A stretch of DNA of 64,000 nt from Oribacterium sp. C9 (GCF_002007235.1 NZ_MUHW01000009.1:1-64000); one strand, 5' to 3'. Positions 34,083-44,404 are shown, counted from the stretch's first letter. Notes: generated by a model not told the origin, from the sequence alone. Made by a program: numbers and translations.

Positions 34083-36816
34083 GAATCAGAGAGAAAATGG
34101 AATAAACAGCAAGGATGAAAAGAAGGGTGAAGCTCCTAAGAAAAAGAAGCTTGCTGTAGTTTTCCATTCGCAGAACTCCGCAAATCATAAAAATCATCCT
34201 CTTGGAGGAAAGCTTTCAACCGCTAAGGAGCAGGGTGCGAGAAAGACTCAGCAGTCTTCCGAGCAGAAGGCTCAGAGCGAGAAGCCAAAGAAGACCAGCC
34301 CTAACGGAAGACCACTTCCACCGGGAACAGCCCGTGTAACTCCACTCCGCGAGCTTAACGAACTCCAGAAGCGTCAGGCTGAGGAGGAAGCAAAGAGAGA
34401 GGCTGAGCGCAAGGCTCAGGAGGAAGAGCAGAGAAGAAAGGCCGCTGAGGAAGCAAAGAGAGAGGCTGAGCGCAAGGCTCAGGAAGAAGAGCAAAGAAGA
34501 AAGGCCGCTGAAGAAGCAAAGCCTGCTTCAGCAAGTTCTGATCGTCCTCAGAGAACCGGAGACAGACCTCGTTTCGACAGAAGCGGAGACAGAAACGATC
34601 ATCAGTCAAAGCCTGCATTCGCTCAGAGAAACGACCGTAACGGGGACCGTCCTCAGGGCGGATTCCGTAAGGATGGTGCTCGTCCTCAGGCAGGAACAGG
34701 TCGTCCTGCTGACAGAAACGGTACTCAGAGACCGGGTCAGAGAGGCACAGGCTTCGGCGGACAGAGACGTCCTCAGGAGAGCTCTGCAGTTGCCGCTGTA
34801 GACATTTCCTCAAAGCCATCAACTGCAAGAAACGCCCACAAGCCTGGTGACAAGAATTTCGGAAACAAGAATTTCGATAACGAGAAGGCTGAGGCAGCAA
34901 AGAGAAATCGTAACAATCGTAAGCAGAACAAGTACACTGCAGAGCAGTCTTACGAGAGAGACGATGAGATGGCAGCACGCAAGAAGAAGACCGGTAAGGG
35001 CGCATTCATCAAGCCTGAAGTAGTTAAACCGGTTGAAGAGGAGATCAAGTCCATCACTATCCCTGAGGTTATCACCATCAAGGATCTGGCTGACAAGATG
35101 AAGATCAAGCCTGCAGACATCATCAAGAAGCTCTTCATGAAGGGTCAGATGGTAACACTCAACACTGAGCTTTCATATGAGGAAGCAGAAAACATCGCTG
35201 TTGATTACGATATCCTCTGTGAGCAGGAAGAGAAGATCGACGTTATAGCAGAGCTCGTTAAGGATGACATCGAAGATACAGATGAGGACATGGTTTCAAG
35301 ACCTCCTGTTGTCTGCGTAATGGGTCACGTTGACCACGGTAAAACATCTATCCTTGACGCTATCAGAAATACAAACGTAACCGCAAAGGAAGCCGGCGGT
35401 ATCACACAGTCTATCGGTGCCTACCAGGTATCTGTAAAGGTTAACGATGAAGATCGTGTCATCACCTTCCTTGATACACCGGGACACGAGGCATTCACAG
35501 CCATGCGTATGCGTGGTGCACAGTCAACTGATATCGCAGTTCTCGTAGTTGCTGCAGATGACGGTGTCATGCCTCAGACAGTAGAAGCCATCAACCATGC
35601 AAAGGCTGCCAACACTCCTATCATTGTTGCTATCAACAAGATCGATAAGGAGGGTGCTAACCCTGACCGTGTTAAGCAGGAGCTCATGAAGTATGATCTC
35701 GTTCCTGAGGATTACGGCGGAGACACAATCTGCGTACCTGTATCAGCAAAGAAGAACATCGGTATCGAAGATCTTCTCGAGAACGTAGTTCTCGAAGCTG
35801 ACGTTATGGAGCTCAAGGCTAACCAGAACCGTTCAGCTTACGGTGTAGTTATCGAGGCCGAGCTTGATAAGGGACGTGGTTCCGTAGCGAGACTTCTCAT
35901 CCAGAAGGGTACTCTTCATCAGGGTGATGTAGTTGCTGTAGGTTCAGCTTACGGTAAGGTACGTGCCATGACAGATGACAAGGGCAGACGTATCAAGAAG
36001 GCAGGTCCTTCACAGCCATGTGAGATCCTCGGACTTAATGCAGTTCCTAATGCCGGCGAGATCTTCCAGGTTAAGGACAGCGAGAAGGAAGCTAAGGCTT
36101 ACGCTGCAGCTTTCGTAACAGAGAGCAAGCAGAAGAAGGTAGAGGAGTCCAAGAAGAAGGTTTCTCTCGATGCTCTCTTTGATCAGATCAAGGCAGGCGA
36201 GATCAAGGAACTTCCTATCGTCATCAAGGCTGATGTACAGGGTTCAGTTGAGGCCGTTAAGGATTCTCTTGAGAAGATCAAGAACGACGAGGTTGCCGTT
36301 AAGGTCATCCACGCCGGTGTTGGTGCAATCAGTGAGTCTGATGTTGTTCTCGCAAGTGCTTCCAATGCTATCGTTATCGGTTTCGATGTTAAGCCGGACG
36401 CAACAGCAAAGGAGATCGCAGAGCGTGAGAACGTTGACGTAAGACTTTACAATATTATCTATAAGGCTATCGAAGATATCGAAGATGCTATGAAGGGCAT
36501 GCTCGCTCCTGTATATGAGGAGAAGGTTATCGGTCATGCCGAGATCCGTCAGATCTTCAAGGCATCAGGTGTCGGAAATATCGCCGGATGTATGGTCAAG
36601 GATGGTCTCGTACAGAGAGGTGCAAAGGCACGTATCATGCGCGGACTTAAGCAGGATCAGATTTTCGAAGGCGAGATTGCTTCCGTAAAGCGTTTCAAGG
36701 ACGATGTAAAGGAAGTAAAGGCAGGCTACGAGTGTGGTCTTGTATTTGACGGCTTCAACGAAATCGAAGTAGATGATTATGTTGAAGTATATGTAATGGA
36801 AGAGGTTAAGCGTTGA
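34072..36816 (+). CDS. infB: Translation initiation factor IF-2
   Basis: A 914-residue GTPase that brings initiator tRNA to the 30S subunit. The long N-terminal region (about 1-300) is low-complexity: Lys/Glu/Ala helical repeats, including two near-identical 21-residue units at about residues 105-147, then Arg/Gly/Asp/Asn-rich sequence. The core has IF2_N ([20 protein letters not shown]), G1 GHVDHGKT near residue 418, [12 protein letters not shown], and the C-terminal beta-barrel/fMet-tRNA-binding domains. GGAGGT precedes the ATG. Codon use is highly biased, as expected for an abundant factor. Confidence 0.97.
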   Translation: MSDENQRENGINSKDEKKGEAPKKKKLAVVFHSQNSANHKNHPLGGKLSTAKEQGARKTQQSSEQKAQSEKPKKTSPNGRPLPPGTARVTPLRELNELQKRQAEEEAKREAERKAQEEEQRRKAAEEAKREAERKAQEEEQRRKAAEEAKPASASSDRPQRTGDRPRFDRSGDRNDHQSKPAFAQRNDRNGDRPQGGFRKDGARPQAGTGRPADRNGTQRPGQRGTGFGGQRRPQESSAVAAVDISSKPSTARNAHKPGDKNFGNKNFDNEKAEAAKRNRNNRKQNKYTAEQSYERDDEMAARKKKTGKGAFIKPEVVKPVEEEIKSITIPEVITIKDLADKMKIKPADIIKKLFMKGQMVTLNTELSYEEAENIAVDYDILCEQEEKIDVIAELVKDDIEDTDEDMVSRPPVVCVMGHVDHGKTSILDAIRNTNVTAKEAGGITQSIGAYQVSVKVNDEDRVITFLDTPGHEAFTAMRMRGAQSTDIAVLVVAADDGVMPQTVEAINHAKAANTPIIVAINKIDKEGANPDRVKQELMKYDLVPEDYGGDTICVPVSAKKNIGIEDLLENVVLEADVMELKANQNRSAYGVVIEAELDKGRGSVARLLIQKGTLHQGDVVAVGSAYGKVRAMTDDKGRRIKKAGPSQPCEILGLNAVPNAGEIFQVKDSEKEAKAYAAAFVTESKQKKVEESKKKVSLDALFDQIKAGEIKELPIVIKADVQGSVEAVKDSLEKIKNDEVAVKVIHAGVGAISESDVVLASASNAIVIGFDVKPDATAKEIAERENVDVRLYNIIYKAIEDIEDAMKGMLAPVYEEKVIGHAEIRQIFKASGVGNIAGCMVKDGLVQRGAKARIMRGLKQDQIFEGEIASVKRFKDDVKEVKAGYECGLVFDGFNEIEVDDYVEVYVMEEVKR
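34383..34508 (+). repeat. 63-bp tandem repeat within infB
   Basis: Two consecutive 63-bp units encode a 21-residue Ala/Glu/Lys/Arg-rich helix, with only a few synonymous differences. The start of a third unit follows. Slippage here would change the IF-2 linker in steps of 21 residues. Confidence 0.75.
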
Positions 36817-37229
36817 AAAAAAATTCTGTAAAAAACACCAGGATAAATGCTGAGGTCATGCGTGAGCTTTCGGTGGCTATACGCAACCTCAAGGATCCTC
36901 GTATTTCACCTATGGTATCTGTTACAGGTGCGGAGGTTACTCCGGACCTCCAGTACTGTAAGGTATATATCTCAGTTCTGGGAAGCGAGGAATCTCTCGC
37001 AAAGACTATGGCAGGACTTAAGGCAGCCAGCGGATTTCTGAGAAGAGAACTGGCTCAGACCGTAAATCTTCGTCACACACCTGAGCTTCAGTTTGTTGAA
37101 GATCATTCCATCGAGTATGGCGCCCGTATGGATGCTCTCATCAACAAGGTGGCAAAGGAAGATGCTGAAAAGCATGTGAACACTGAGGAGGATTCTCAGG
37201 CCGAGAACGACTCCGAAGAAGAGAATTAA
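36813..37229 (+). CDS. rbfA: 30S ribosome-binding factor RbfA
   Basis: A 138-residue KH-like factor for late 30S maturation. Family stretches are RINAEVMRELSVAIRNLKDP, SVTGAEVTPDLQYCKVYIS and LRHTPELQFVEDHSIEYG. A Glu/Asp-rich tail of about 20 residues extends the C-terminus. It starts at a TTG (36813) overlapping the infB stop by four bases, with GAGG upstream, indicating translational coupling. Confidence 0.95.
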   Translation: MKKNSVKNTRINAEVMRELSVAIRNLKDPRISPMVSVTGAEVTPDLQYCKVYISVLGSEESLAKTMAGLKAASGFLRRELAQTVNLRHTPELQFVEDHSIEYGARMDALINKVAKEDAEKHVNTEEDSQAENDSEEEN

Positions 37230-37239
37230 GCAGTTTCTT

Positions 37240-37278
37240 TTACAGGCAGAGATGCGAGTTTGCGTCTTCTGCCTGTAA
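37240..37278 (+). promoter_or_regulatory. Hairpin between rbfA and the DHH phosphoesterase gene
   Basis: TTACAGGCAGA (37240-37250) pairs perfectly with TCTGCCTGTAA (37268-37278), with an inner GATGC/GCGTC stem. No T run follows, so it is more likely an mRNA processing or stability element than a terminator. Confidence 0.5.
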
Positions 37279-37301
37279 TGTGTATAGAGAAAGGATTTTT
37301 C

Positions 37302-38285
37302 ATGAACGAATTTCAGCAGTTGATCGAGGCTGCGGACAGTATCTGTATAGTGGGACATACCAATCCCGACGGAGACTGTCTGGGCTCGACTCTCGGAACT
37401 AAAAACTATATAAAGAACCGTTATCCGGATAAAAAGGTCAATGTTTATCTCCAGGCGGCCAATGAAAAATTCCGTTTCATGCCCGGATTCTCAGACATCA
37501 TCCATGTTCCTTCAGACAGGAAGTATGACCTCTGCATAATGTGTGACTGCAATGGTTATGACAGACTGGGGGACTACAAGACATTAGCCGAAAATGCTTC
37601 TGTTCTTTATGTTGCAGATCATCACATACCCGGAAACCAGAAATTCGAGCATGGAACCATCATACCGGAAGCCTCCAGTGCATGTGAGGTAGTATTCGAT
37701 CTTCTGGACAGAGACTATATTACGAAGGAAGTGGCAGAATGTCTCTACCTCGGCATAGTACATGATACAGGAGTCTTCAAGTACACCTGTACATCTCCGC
37801 ATACCATGGAGATTGCCGGTTTCCTCATGTCAAAGGGTATCGATTTCAGTTACATCATCGATGATACCTTCTTCACAAAAACATATCCTCAGCAGCAGGT
37901 TCTGGGTCGTGTTCTCATGGAGAGCCTCATGGTCATGGATCGTCGCTGTCTCGCCGGATGGCTCACCTGTAAGGAAATGAAGTTCTACAATGTGACATCA
38001 AAGGACATCGACGGTATAGTCAGCGTGATGAGAGAAACAAGAGGTATCGACTGTGCGGTCTTCATCTACGAAATGACCAACCAGAACTTCAAGGTAAGTC
38101 TCCGAAGCAACAACTATATGCTTGATGTGGCAAGGGTTGCCGCTCATTTCGGCGGCGGCGGTCACAAGATGGCTGCGGGCTGCACATTACAGGGATCATA
38201 TCACGATGTAATCAACAACATCACAAAGGAGCTGGCACTTCAGATGGATGCTCCTGACTTCATATCAAACAGGACAGACTCTTAA
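37302..38285 (+). CDS. nrnA: DHH/DHHA1 phosphoesterase, NrnA-like oligoribonuclease
   Basis: A 327-residue cytoplasmic phosphoesterase expected to degrade nano-RNAs and 3'-phosphoadenosine phosphate. Metal-binding motifs of the DHH family are visible: VGHTNPDGDCLGS, the second Asp in CIMCDCNGYDR, the DHH triad in VADHHIPGN, and GIVHDTGVFKYT. The C-terminal DHHA1 domain ends with FGGGGHKMAAGC. AAAGGA precedes the ATG at 37302. It lies between rbfA and truB, the usual place for nrnA in Firmicutes. Confidence 0.92.
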   Translation: MNEFQQLIEAADSICIVGHTNPDGDCLGSTLGTKNYIKNRYPDKKVNVYLQAANEKFRFMPGFSDIIHVPSDRKYDLCIMCDCNGYDRLGDYKTLAENASVLYVADHHIPGNQKFEHGTIIPEASSACEVVFDLLDRDYITKEVAECLYLGIVHDTGVFKYTCTSPHTMEIAGFLMSKGIDFSYIIDDTFFTKTYPQQQVLGRVLMESLMVMDRRCLAGWLTCKEMKFYNVTSKDIDGIVSVMRETRGIDCAVFIYEMTNQNFKVSLRSNNYMLDVARVAAHFGGGGHKMAAGCTLQGSYHDVINNITKELALQMDAPDFISNRTDS

Positions 38286-38293
38286 GGTAATCA

Positions 38294-39886
38294 ATGGACG
38301 GAATTATAGTAGTTAAGAAGGAAAAGGATTGGACAAGCTTTGATGTCACAAAGAAGCTCCGTTCGATCCTTCATGAGAAAAAAATAGGCCATACAGGTAC
38401 TCTGGATCCTATGGCCGAAGGCGTTTTGGTAGTCTGCGCAGGTATGGCCACAAAACTCGTTGATGCCATAGCAGGCACCATCAAGGTCTACGAAGCAGAG
38501 ATGAAGCTCGGCGTAACCACTGACACAGAAGACACTACAGGCACCATACTTTCAGAGAAGCCTGTAGACGTTTCAGAGGCGGAAGTACGTGCCGCCATCG
38601 AAAGCTTCATCGGAACCTACGATCAGATCCCTCCTATGTACAGCGCAAAAAAGATCAACGGACAAAAGCTCTATGATCTGGCGAGACAGGGAAAGACAGT
38701 TGAACGTAAGCCAAACCGCATCACCATACACAATATAAAGATAAATGAAATAAAGCTTCCATATGTAAAGATGGAGGTGACCTGCTCCAAGGGAACCTAT
38801 ATCAGAACACTTTGCAAGGATATCGGAGAAAAGCTCGGCACAGGCGCAGCCATGTCAGCACTTCTTCGCACCAGAGTCGGTCAGTACGGAATAGAAGAGA
38901 GCTTCACTCTCGGTGAGATAGCGGAAGTGGCAGAGAAGGGTGAGCTTTTCTCCATTATGAAGCCGCCTATCTTCATACCGGAACCTACAGTGGTCTCCTT
39001 CGGAAAGTTCGACGGAAGCCACAGAGGTCATCAGCTCATATTCGAGAACATGTTCAGAATAGCAGAAGAAAAGCATCTCAAAACAGCAGTGCTGACGTTC
39101 TCACAGAATCCTGAAAATCTTTTCACAGGTATCAAGAAAACAGCCATATCATCCAGTGACGAACATCTCACCAGACTTCGTAATCTCGGTTTTGACTATG
39201 TTTTCTCATATCCCGTGAACAGCGACACCATGAAGGTTCCGGCTGAAAATTTCCTGCGAGACGTGCTTATCGAGGGTATGCATGCCGAGGATATCGTTGT
39301 GGGAACCGACTGCAGTTTCGGTCACAAGGCACAGGGTAATGCTGAGATGCTCACATCCCTTCAGGGTAAATACGGCTACACGGCACATATCATAAAGAAG
39401 CGGGAAGTATTGGACGAAAACGGAAACCCCCGCGAGATCTCAAGCACCTATATCCGAGAGGAGATTCAGAAGGGCAATGTCAAGCTCGCAGCGGAACTTC
39501 TGGGACGACACGTTTCTTTAAGCGGAACAGTCGTATATGGAAAGCAGATAGGTTCAACCATTCTCGGCTTCCCGACAGCAAATCTTCTTCCGAAGGAAGG
39601 AAAGACCATTCCTAAGGCAGGCGTTTACGTAAGCCGTGTACTGGTAGGACAGGACCTCTACAGAGGCATGACCAATGTAGGCACAAATCCTACCGTATCT
39701 GATGGCAATCCTGTGGACGTCGAAACCTTTATCATAGGTTTCAACGGTGATATCTACGGAAAGAAGATAAGAGTAGAGTTCATGGACAGACTCAGGGATC
39801 AGGAAAAATTCCCATCCCTTGAGGAGCTGAAAAAGCAGCTCGAAAAGGATGTGGAGAGGGCTGCACATTATCCTATGGAGCTTTGA
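38294..39886 (+). CDS. truB-ribF: Fusion of tRNA pseudouridine-55 synthase and riboflavin kinase/FAD synthetase
   Basis: A single 530-residue frame encodes two proteins that are normally separate neighbours. Residues 1 to about 220 are TruB, with GHTGTLDPMAEGVL (catalytic Asp38), QIPPMYSAKKINGQKLYDLA and CSKGTYIRTLCKDIG. TruB's C-terminal PUA-type extension is absent. After LFSIMKPPIFIPE, residues about 231-530 are RibF: the FAD synthetase domain with SFGKFDGSHRGH (235-246), VVGTDCSFGHKAQG and STYIREEI, then the riboflavin kinase domain with ILGFPTANL, TNVGTNPT and FMDRLRDQEKFPS. The reading frame is continuous through the junction, and no internal ATG with a ribosome site marks a separate ribF. 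The product should modify U55 of tRNA and make FMN/FAD. Confidence 0.9.
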   Translation: MDGIIVVKKEKDWTSFDVTKKLRSILHEKKIGHTGTLDPMAEGVLVVCAGMATKLVDAIAGTIKVYEAEMKLGVTTDTEDTTGTILSEKPVDVSEAEVRAAIESFIGTYDQIPPMYSAKKINGQKLYDLARQGKTVERKPNRITIHNIKINEIKLPYVKMEVTCSKGTYIRTLCKDIGEKLGTGAAMSALLRTRVGQYGIEESFTLGEIAEVAEKGELFSIMKPPIFIPEPTVVSFGKFDGSHRGHQLIFENMFRIAEEKHLKTAVLTFSQNPENLFTGIKKTAISSSDEHLTRLRNLGFDYVFSYPVNSDTMKVPAENFLRDVLIEGMHAEDIVVGTDCSFGHKAQGNAEMLTSLQGKYGYTAHIIKKREVLDENGNPREISSTYIREEIQKGNVKLAAELLGRHVSLSGTVVYGKQIGSTILGFPTANLLPKEGKTIPKAGVYVSRVLVGQDLYRGMTNVGTNPTVSDGNPVDVETFIIGFNGDIYGKKIRVEFMDRLRDQEKFPSLEELKKQLEKDVERAAHYPMEL

Positions 39887-39912
39887 TTTTATCAAATATT
39901 TATTCTTATACA

Positions 39913-39941
39913 TTGACAAGAATATAGGTTTTTGTTAAATT
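39913..39941 (+). promoter_or_regulatory. rpsO promoter
   Basis: A perfect TTGACA (39913-39918), a 17-bp spacer and TAAATT (39936-39941). Transcription should start near 39948, giving a leader of about 97 nt. Confidence 0.75.
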
Positions 39942-39947
39942 ACATGA

Positions 39948-40044
39948 GTATGCGCGTTGGCGTGGTTTTACGGAACTCCTTCCGGGAACTCCGTTAACGT
40001 AAGTTTATCGCGATTTTCGCGACAGTTTTTTAGGAGGAATTAAC
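39948..40044 (+). promoter_or_regulatory. Structured rpsO leader, possible S15 autoregulatory site
   Basis: The leader contains ACGGA/TCCGT with an inner GGAA/TTCC pair, then a CGCGA-TTT-TCGCG stem directly followed by cagTTTTTT and the AGGAGG ribosome site. S15 represses its own mRNA in several bacteria through leader structures of varied shape. The structures are visible; the regulation is inferred. Confidence 0.45.
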
Positions 40045-40311
40045 ATGATTTCAAAAGAGAAGAAGGCAGAGCTCATCGCACAGTACGGTCGTAAGCCAGG
40101 AGACACAGGTTCACCAGAGGTTCAGGTTGCTATCCTTACAACAAGAATCAACGAGCTTACTGAGCACCTTAAGAAGAACCCTAAGGATCACCACTCAAGA
40201 AGAGGACTTCTTATGATGGTTGGTCAGAGAAGAGGACTTCTTCAGTACCTTGCTAAGACAGACCTTGAGGGATACAGATCACTCATCGAGAAGCTCGGTA
40301 TCAGAAAGTAA
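40045..40311 (+). CDS. rpsO: 30S ribosomal protein S15
   Basis: An 88-residue ribosomal protein that binds the central domain of 16S rRNA. The sequence is typical throughout, with [39 protein letters not shown] and [27 protein letters not shown] precedes the ATG. The gene has its own promoter and terminator, upstream of pnp as in many bacteria. Codon use is strongly biased. Confidence 0.98.
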   Translation: MISKEKKAELIAQYGRKPGDTGSPEVQVAILTTRINELTEHLKKNPKDHHSRRGLLMMVGQRRGLLQYLAKTDLEGYRSLIEKLGIRK

Positions 40312-40322
40312 TTTTGATAGTA

Positions 40323-40356
40323 GAGGGCGGAGATATCATCTCTGCCCTTTCTTTTA
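40323..40356 (+). terminator. Intrinsic terminator after rpsO
   Basis: GGGCGGAGA pairs with TCTCTGCCC (one G-T wobble), followed by TTTCTTTT. Confidence 0.85.
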
Positions 40357-40411
40357 ATTTTATAAAAAAAGCTGTCGACCTCCCTTAAAGAATTTGTTAA
40401 AATCTCTATGG

Positions 40412-40696
40412 TTAGGCAATGACTGGTATCGAAGAAATTCATATCGGCTTTTGTCCGATCGACATGCTATATAAATATTCATATATGACAGGAGAGAAAT
40501 CCGAGATCACTGATGAGATCCCGGTCGAAGGATACCGGACATCCAAGTAAAGATCAGAGCTATCCTATGCTGTATTCCTTTGCTGATGGTCAGACGGAAG
40601 CATTAAAAGCAACTGTACTTTCAGCAGAAGATAGCTAAACGGGCAGGATCCTATCAGTGCTTTTGGACCTCCCTGTTCATATATCAGGAGGTAAAA
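40412..40696 (+). promoter_or_regulatory. Long structured 5' leader of pnp
   Basis: The 385-bp gap between rpsO and pnp holds no gene. A TTGTTAAAAT-type -10 lies near 40396-40405. Downstream, AGCTATC...GCTG near 40558-40573 is complementary to CAGC...GATAGCT near 40623-40638. A further imperfect stem of ACGGGCAGGATCC with GGACCTCCCTGT (about 40637-40675) ends close to the AGGAGG site. E. coli pnp is autoregulated through a leader duplex; a comparable role here is inference. Confidence 0.5.
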
Positions 40697-42790
40697 ATGT
40701 ATAAGAGTTATTCTATGGAACTCGCCGGCAGAACACTCACCGTTGATATCGGTCGTGTTTGTGCTCAGGCAAACGGTGCAGCACTCATGCACTACGGCGA
40801 TACAACTGTTCTTTCAACATGTACCGCTTCAGCCGCTCCAAGAGACGGCATCGATTTCTTCCCACTCCAGATCGAGTACGAGGAAAAGATGTACGCCGTT
40901 GGTAAATTCCCGGGCGGATTCAAGAAGAGAGAGGGACGTGCAAGCGATAGCGCCATACTTACATCACGTGTTATCGATCGTCCTATGAGACCTCTTTTCC
41001 CTAAGGATTTCCGTAACGACTGTCTCGTAGACAACCTCGTTATGTCAGTAGATCAGGATTGTTCACCAGAGCTTCTCGCTATGCTCGGTTCTTCCCTTGC
41101 TACAGCTATTTCTGATGTACCTTGGGATGGTCCATGTGCTTCTACACAGGTTGGTATGATCGACGGAGAGCTGATCATCAACCCTACAAATGCAGAGAAG
41201 GCTGTTTCTGACCTTGCTCTTACAGTTGCTTCAACTCGTGATAAGGTTATCATGATCGAGGCAGGTGCAAACTGCATTTCAGACGAAAAGATGATCGAGG
41301 CCATCTACAAGGCTGACGAAGTAAACAAGCAGATCATCGGATTCTTCGATTCCATCATCGCAGAGTGCGGAAAGCAGAAGATGGAGTACGTAAGTGCTGC
41401 AGTTCCTGAGGAGCTCTTCGAGAAGATCAAGACTATCGTTACTCCTGAAGAGATGGAGAACGCAGTATTTACAGATGACAAGCAGCAGAGAGACGCAAAC
41501 ATCGCTGAGGTTACAAAAAAGCTTGAAGAGGCTCTCGCAGAGGATGAGGAAGCACTCGCTATCCTTCCTGATGCTGTTTATCAGTATGAAAAGAAAACTG
41601 TACGTAAGATGATCCTCAAGGATCACAAGAGACCGGACGGACGTAAGATCGATGAGATCAGACCTCTCGAGGCTGAAGTTGATCTCATCCCGAGAGTTCA
41701 TGGTTCTGCCATGTTCAAGCGTGGACAGACACAGATCCTCGATATCGTAACACTTGCTCCTCTTTCCGAGGTTCAGAAGGTTGAGGAGCTCAACGAGTAC
41801 ATCACAGAGAAGCGTTATTTACATCAGTACAACTTCCCTGGCTACTCAGTAGGTGAGGCCAAGGCAAGCCGTGGACCGGGACGTCGTGAGATCGGTCACG
41901 GAGCTCTTGCAGAGAGAGCACTTCTCCCTGTACTTCCTTCAGTAGAGGAGTTCCCATACGCTATTCGTGCCGTATCCGAGACTATGGAGTCTAACGGATC
42001 AACATCCATGGGTTCAACCTGTGCATCATGCCTTTCACTTATGGCAGCCGGCGTACCTATCAAGGAGCCTGTAGCAGGTATCAGCTGTGGTCTCGTAACA
42101 GGTGACACAGATGATGATTACCTCGTACTTACGGATATCCAGGGTCTCGAGGACTTCTTCGGAGATATGGATTTCAAGGTAACCGGAACTCACGAGGGTA
42201 TCACTGCTATCCAGATGGATATCAAGATCCACGGTCTTACAAAGGAGATCGTAACAGAGGCTATCAAGAGAGCTCACGAAGCACGTCTCTTCATCATGGA
42301 TGGCGTTATGCATGACGCTATCGCAGAGCCTCGTAAGGAGCTTTCACCATACGCTCCTAAGATCATCACCATCCAGATCGATCCTGAGAAGATCGGTGAT
42401 GTTATCGGTAAGCAGGGCAAGACAATCAACGGCATCATCGATGAGACCGGTGCCAAGATCGACATCGACGATTCAGGTATGGTTTCTATTTCAGGAATCG
42501 ACCTTGCAGCTCTTGAGAAGGCTAAGAAGATCATTGAGTCTATCGTCAATGATATCGAGCCGGGTCAGGTCCTCACAGGTAAGGTTGTACGCATCATGAA
42601 CTTCGGTGCATTCGTGCAGTTAAGCCCTAACAAGGACGGTATGGTTCACATCTCAAAGCTTGCCGACGGAAGAGTAGAGAAGGTTGAGGATGTTGTAAAC
42701 ATCGGTGACGAGGTTACTGTAAAGGTACAGGAAATCGACAAGATGGGCAGAATCAATCTTACTATGAGACCTCAGGATCTCAAGGACTGA
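40697..42790 (+). CDS. pnp: Polyribonucleotide nucleotidyltransferase (PNPase)
   Basis: A 697-residue 3'-5' phosphorolytic exoribonuclease. Two RNase PH-like domains are present, the first with FPLQIEYEEKMYAVGKFPGG and REGRASDSAILTSR, the second with HGSAMFKRGQTQ, FPGYSVGEAKASRGPGRREI and SMGSTCASCLSLMAAG. They flank a helical domain. The KH domain (IGKQGKTINGIIDETGAKID) and S1 domain (GKVVRIMNFGAFVQLSPNKDG) end the protein. Length and domain order are normal. CAGGAGG precedes the ATG. Expression is likely controlled by the long leader. Confidence 0.98.
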   Translation: MYKSYSMELAGRTLTVDIGRVCAQANGAALMHYGDTTVLSTCTASAAPRDGIDFFPLQIEYEEKMYAVGKFPGGFKKREGRASDSAILTSRVIDRPMRPLFPKDFRNDCLVDNLVMSVDQDCSPELLAMLGSSLATAISDVPWDGPCASTQVGMIDGELIINPTNAEKAVSDLALTVASTRDKVIMIEAGANCISDEKMIEAIYKADEVNKQIIGFFDSIIAECGKQKMEYVSAAVPEELFEKIKTIVTPEEMENAVFTDDKQQRDANIAEVTKKLEEALAEDEEALAILPDAVYQYEKKTVRKMILKDHKRPDGRKIDEIRPLEAEVDLIPRVHGSAMFKRGQTQILDIVTLAPLSEVQKVEELNEYITEKRYLHQYNFPGYSVGEAKASRGPGRREIGHGALAERALLPVLPSVEEFPYAIRAVSETMESNGSTSMGSTCASCLSLMAAGVPIKEPVAGISCGLVTGDTDDDYLVLTDIQGLEDFFGDMDFKVTGTHEGITAIQMDIKIHGLTKEIVTEAIKRAHEARLFIMDGVMHDAIAEPRKELSPYAPKIITIQIDPEKIGDVIGKQGKTINGIIDETGAKIDIDDSGMVSISGIDLAALEKAKKIIESIVNDIEPGQVLTGKVVRIMNFGAFVQLSPNKDGMVHISKLADGRVEKVEDVVNIGDEVTVKVQEIDKMGRINLTMRPQDLKD

Positions 42791-42809
42791 TCTTCGGAAC
42801 ACTTTGCTG

Positions 42810-42838
42810 TTCAGGCTAAGCTTGGCTGAAGTTTTTTC
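42810..42838 (+). terminator. Probable terminator after pnp
   Basis: TTCAG...CTGAA with a partly paired interior (42810-42830), followed by gTTTTTT. A second hairpin GAACCTGA/TCAGGTTC lies at 42854-42879. Confidence 0.6.
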
Positions 42839-42903
42839 CACAAAAGGATTTTTGAACCTGACATAATCTGATCAGGTTCGTACTAAATGTCGAAATCATT
42901 CGC

Positions 42904-42930
42904 GAAGGGACTGGCGACAGTCCCTTCTTT
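42904..42930 (+). terminator. Terminator-like hairpin before gltX
   Basis: GAAGGGACT (42904-42912) pairs perfectly with AGTCCCTTC (42919-42927), followed by TTT. It ends 20 bp before the start codon. T-box hallmarks are not visible in the 160-bp gap. Confidence 0.6.
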
Positions 42931-42949
42931 ACATAGATAGGAGAACAAA

Positions 42950-44398
42950 ATGAAAATAAGAACACGATACGCTCCGTCACCAACCGGAAGAATGCATGTT
43001 GGTAATCTCAGAACCGCTTTATATGCTTATCTTATTTCAAAGCATGAGGACGGAGATTTTCTTTTAAGAATCGAAGACACAGATCAGGAGCGTCTTGTGG
43101 AGGGTGCCGTAGATCTCATTAACAGAACTCTCGATGATACAGGTCTCATTCCTGATGAGTCTCCAGACAAGCCGGGCAACTGCGGACCATATGTTCAGTC
43201 TGAGCGAGTTAACTCAGGTGTGTACATGCAGTACGCAAAGCAGCTCGTTGAGGAAGGAAAGGCATATTACTGCTTCTGTACAAAGGAGCGCCTCGAGACT
43301 CTCAAGACAACTGTGAACGGCGAAGAGATCATGCACTACGATAAGCATTGTCTCGGCCTTTCAAAGGAAGAGATCGAAGAGAACTTAAAGGCCGGAAAGC
43401 CATACGTTATCCGTCAGAACAACCCTACAGAGGGAACCACAACTTTCCATGACGAGCTTTACGGAGATGTAACAGTAGACAACTCTGAGCTTGATGACAT
43501 GGTACTTATCAAGTCAGACGGATTCCCGACCTACAATTTTGCCAATGTTATAGACGATCATCTCATGGGCATCACCCATGTTGTCCGCGGAAACGAGTAT
43601 CTGAGCTCCAGCCCTAAGTACAATCGTCTCTATGACGCTTACGGATGGGAGATTCCTAAGTATGTACATTGTCCGCTCATCACAGATGAAAACCATAAGA
43701 AGCTTTCAAAGCGTTCAGGTCATTCATCATTTGAGGATCTCATCGATCAGGGCTTTGTAGCCGAAGCTGTTGTTAACTTCGTAGCTCTTCTCGGATGGTC
43801 ACCTGACGACAACGAAGAGATCATGTCTCTTTCTGATCTTATCCGTAAGTTCGATTACACACGTATCTCAAAGAGCCCTGCTGTTTTCGATATGGGCAAG
43901 CTTCGCTGGATGAACGGCGAGTATATCAAGGCTATGGACTTCGACAAGTTCTATGAGAGAGCACTCCCTTTCATAAAGGAGACAATCAGTAAGCCTCTTG
44001 ACTATAAGCACATCGCCAACATGGTCAAGACCCGTATCGAGATCTTCCCTGATATCAATGATATGATCTCATTCTTCGAGGAAGTTCCTGAGTATGACAA
44101 CTCACTCTATGTTAACAAGAAGTCAAAGACAAACCTTGAGAACTCCCTTGAGCTCTTAAAGGATGTACTTCCACTCCTCAAGGAGCAGGAGGACTACTCA
44201 AATGACGCACTTTTCGCACTCCTTTCAGAGTACGGCACAAAGAAGGAGCTTAAGACAGGCTTCGTAATGTGGCCTATCCGTATCGCACTTTCAGGTCGTC
44301 AGATGACACCTGCCGGTGCAACAGAGATCATGGAGGTTCTCGGCAAGGAAGAGTCCATCAAGAGACTTGAAGCCGGAATCGCAAAGCTGGAAGGCTAA
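42950..44398 (+). CDS. gltX: Glutamyl-tRNA synthetase
   Basis: A 482-residue class I aminoacyl-tRNA synthetase. The HIGH-like motif lies in [25 protein letters not shown] is KKLSKRSG, and the Glu-binding [15 protein letters not shown] block is intact. The C-terminal helical anticodon-binding domain ends at about residue 480. It may be discriminating or non-discriminating (Glu-tRNA-Gln); no gatCAB genes are in the window to decide. TAGGAG precedes the ATG. Confidence 0.97.
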   Translation: MKIRTRYAPSPTGRMHVGNLRTALYAYLISKHEDGDFLLRIEDTDQERLVEGAVDLINRTLDDTGLIPDESPDKPGNCGPYVQSERVNSGVYMQYAKQLVEEGKAYYCFCTKERLETLKTTVNGEEIMHYDKHCLGLSKEEIEENLKAGKPYVIRQNNPTEGTTTFHDELYGDVTVDNSELDDMVLIKSDGFPTYNFANVIDDHLMGITHVVRGNEYLSSSPKYNRLYDAYGWEIPKYVHCPLITDENHKKLSKRSGHSSFEDLIDQGFVAEAVVNFVALLGWSPDDNEEIMSLSDLIRKFDYTRISKSPAVFDMGKLRWMNGEYIKAMDFDKFYERALPFIKETISKPLDYKHIANMVKTRIEIFPDINDMISFFEEVPEYDNSLYVNKKSKTNLENSLELLKDVLPLLKEQEDYSNDALFALLSEYGTKKELKTGFVMWPIRIALSGRQMTPAGATEIMEVLGKEESIKRLEAGIAKLEG

Positions 44399-44404
44399 AT
44401 AATC

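Noticed and set aside
42791-42949. Possible T-box leader before gltX
   Set aside because: No AGGGTGG-type antiterminator or specifier loop is visible, and the gap is too short.
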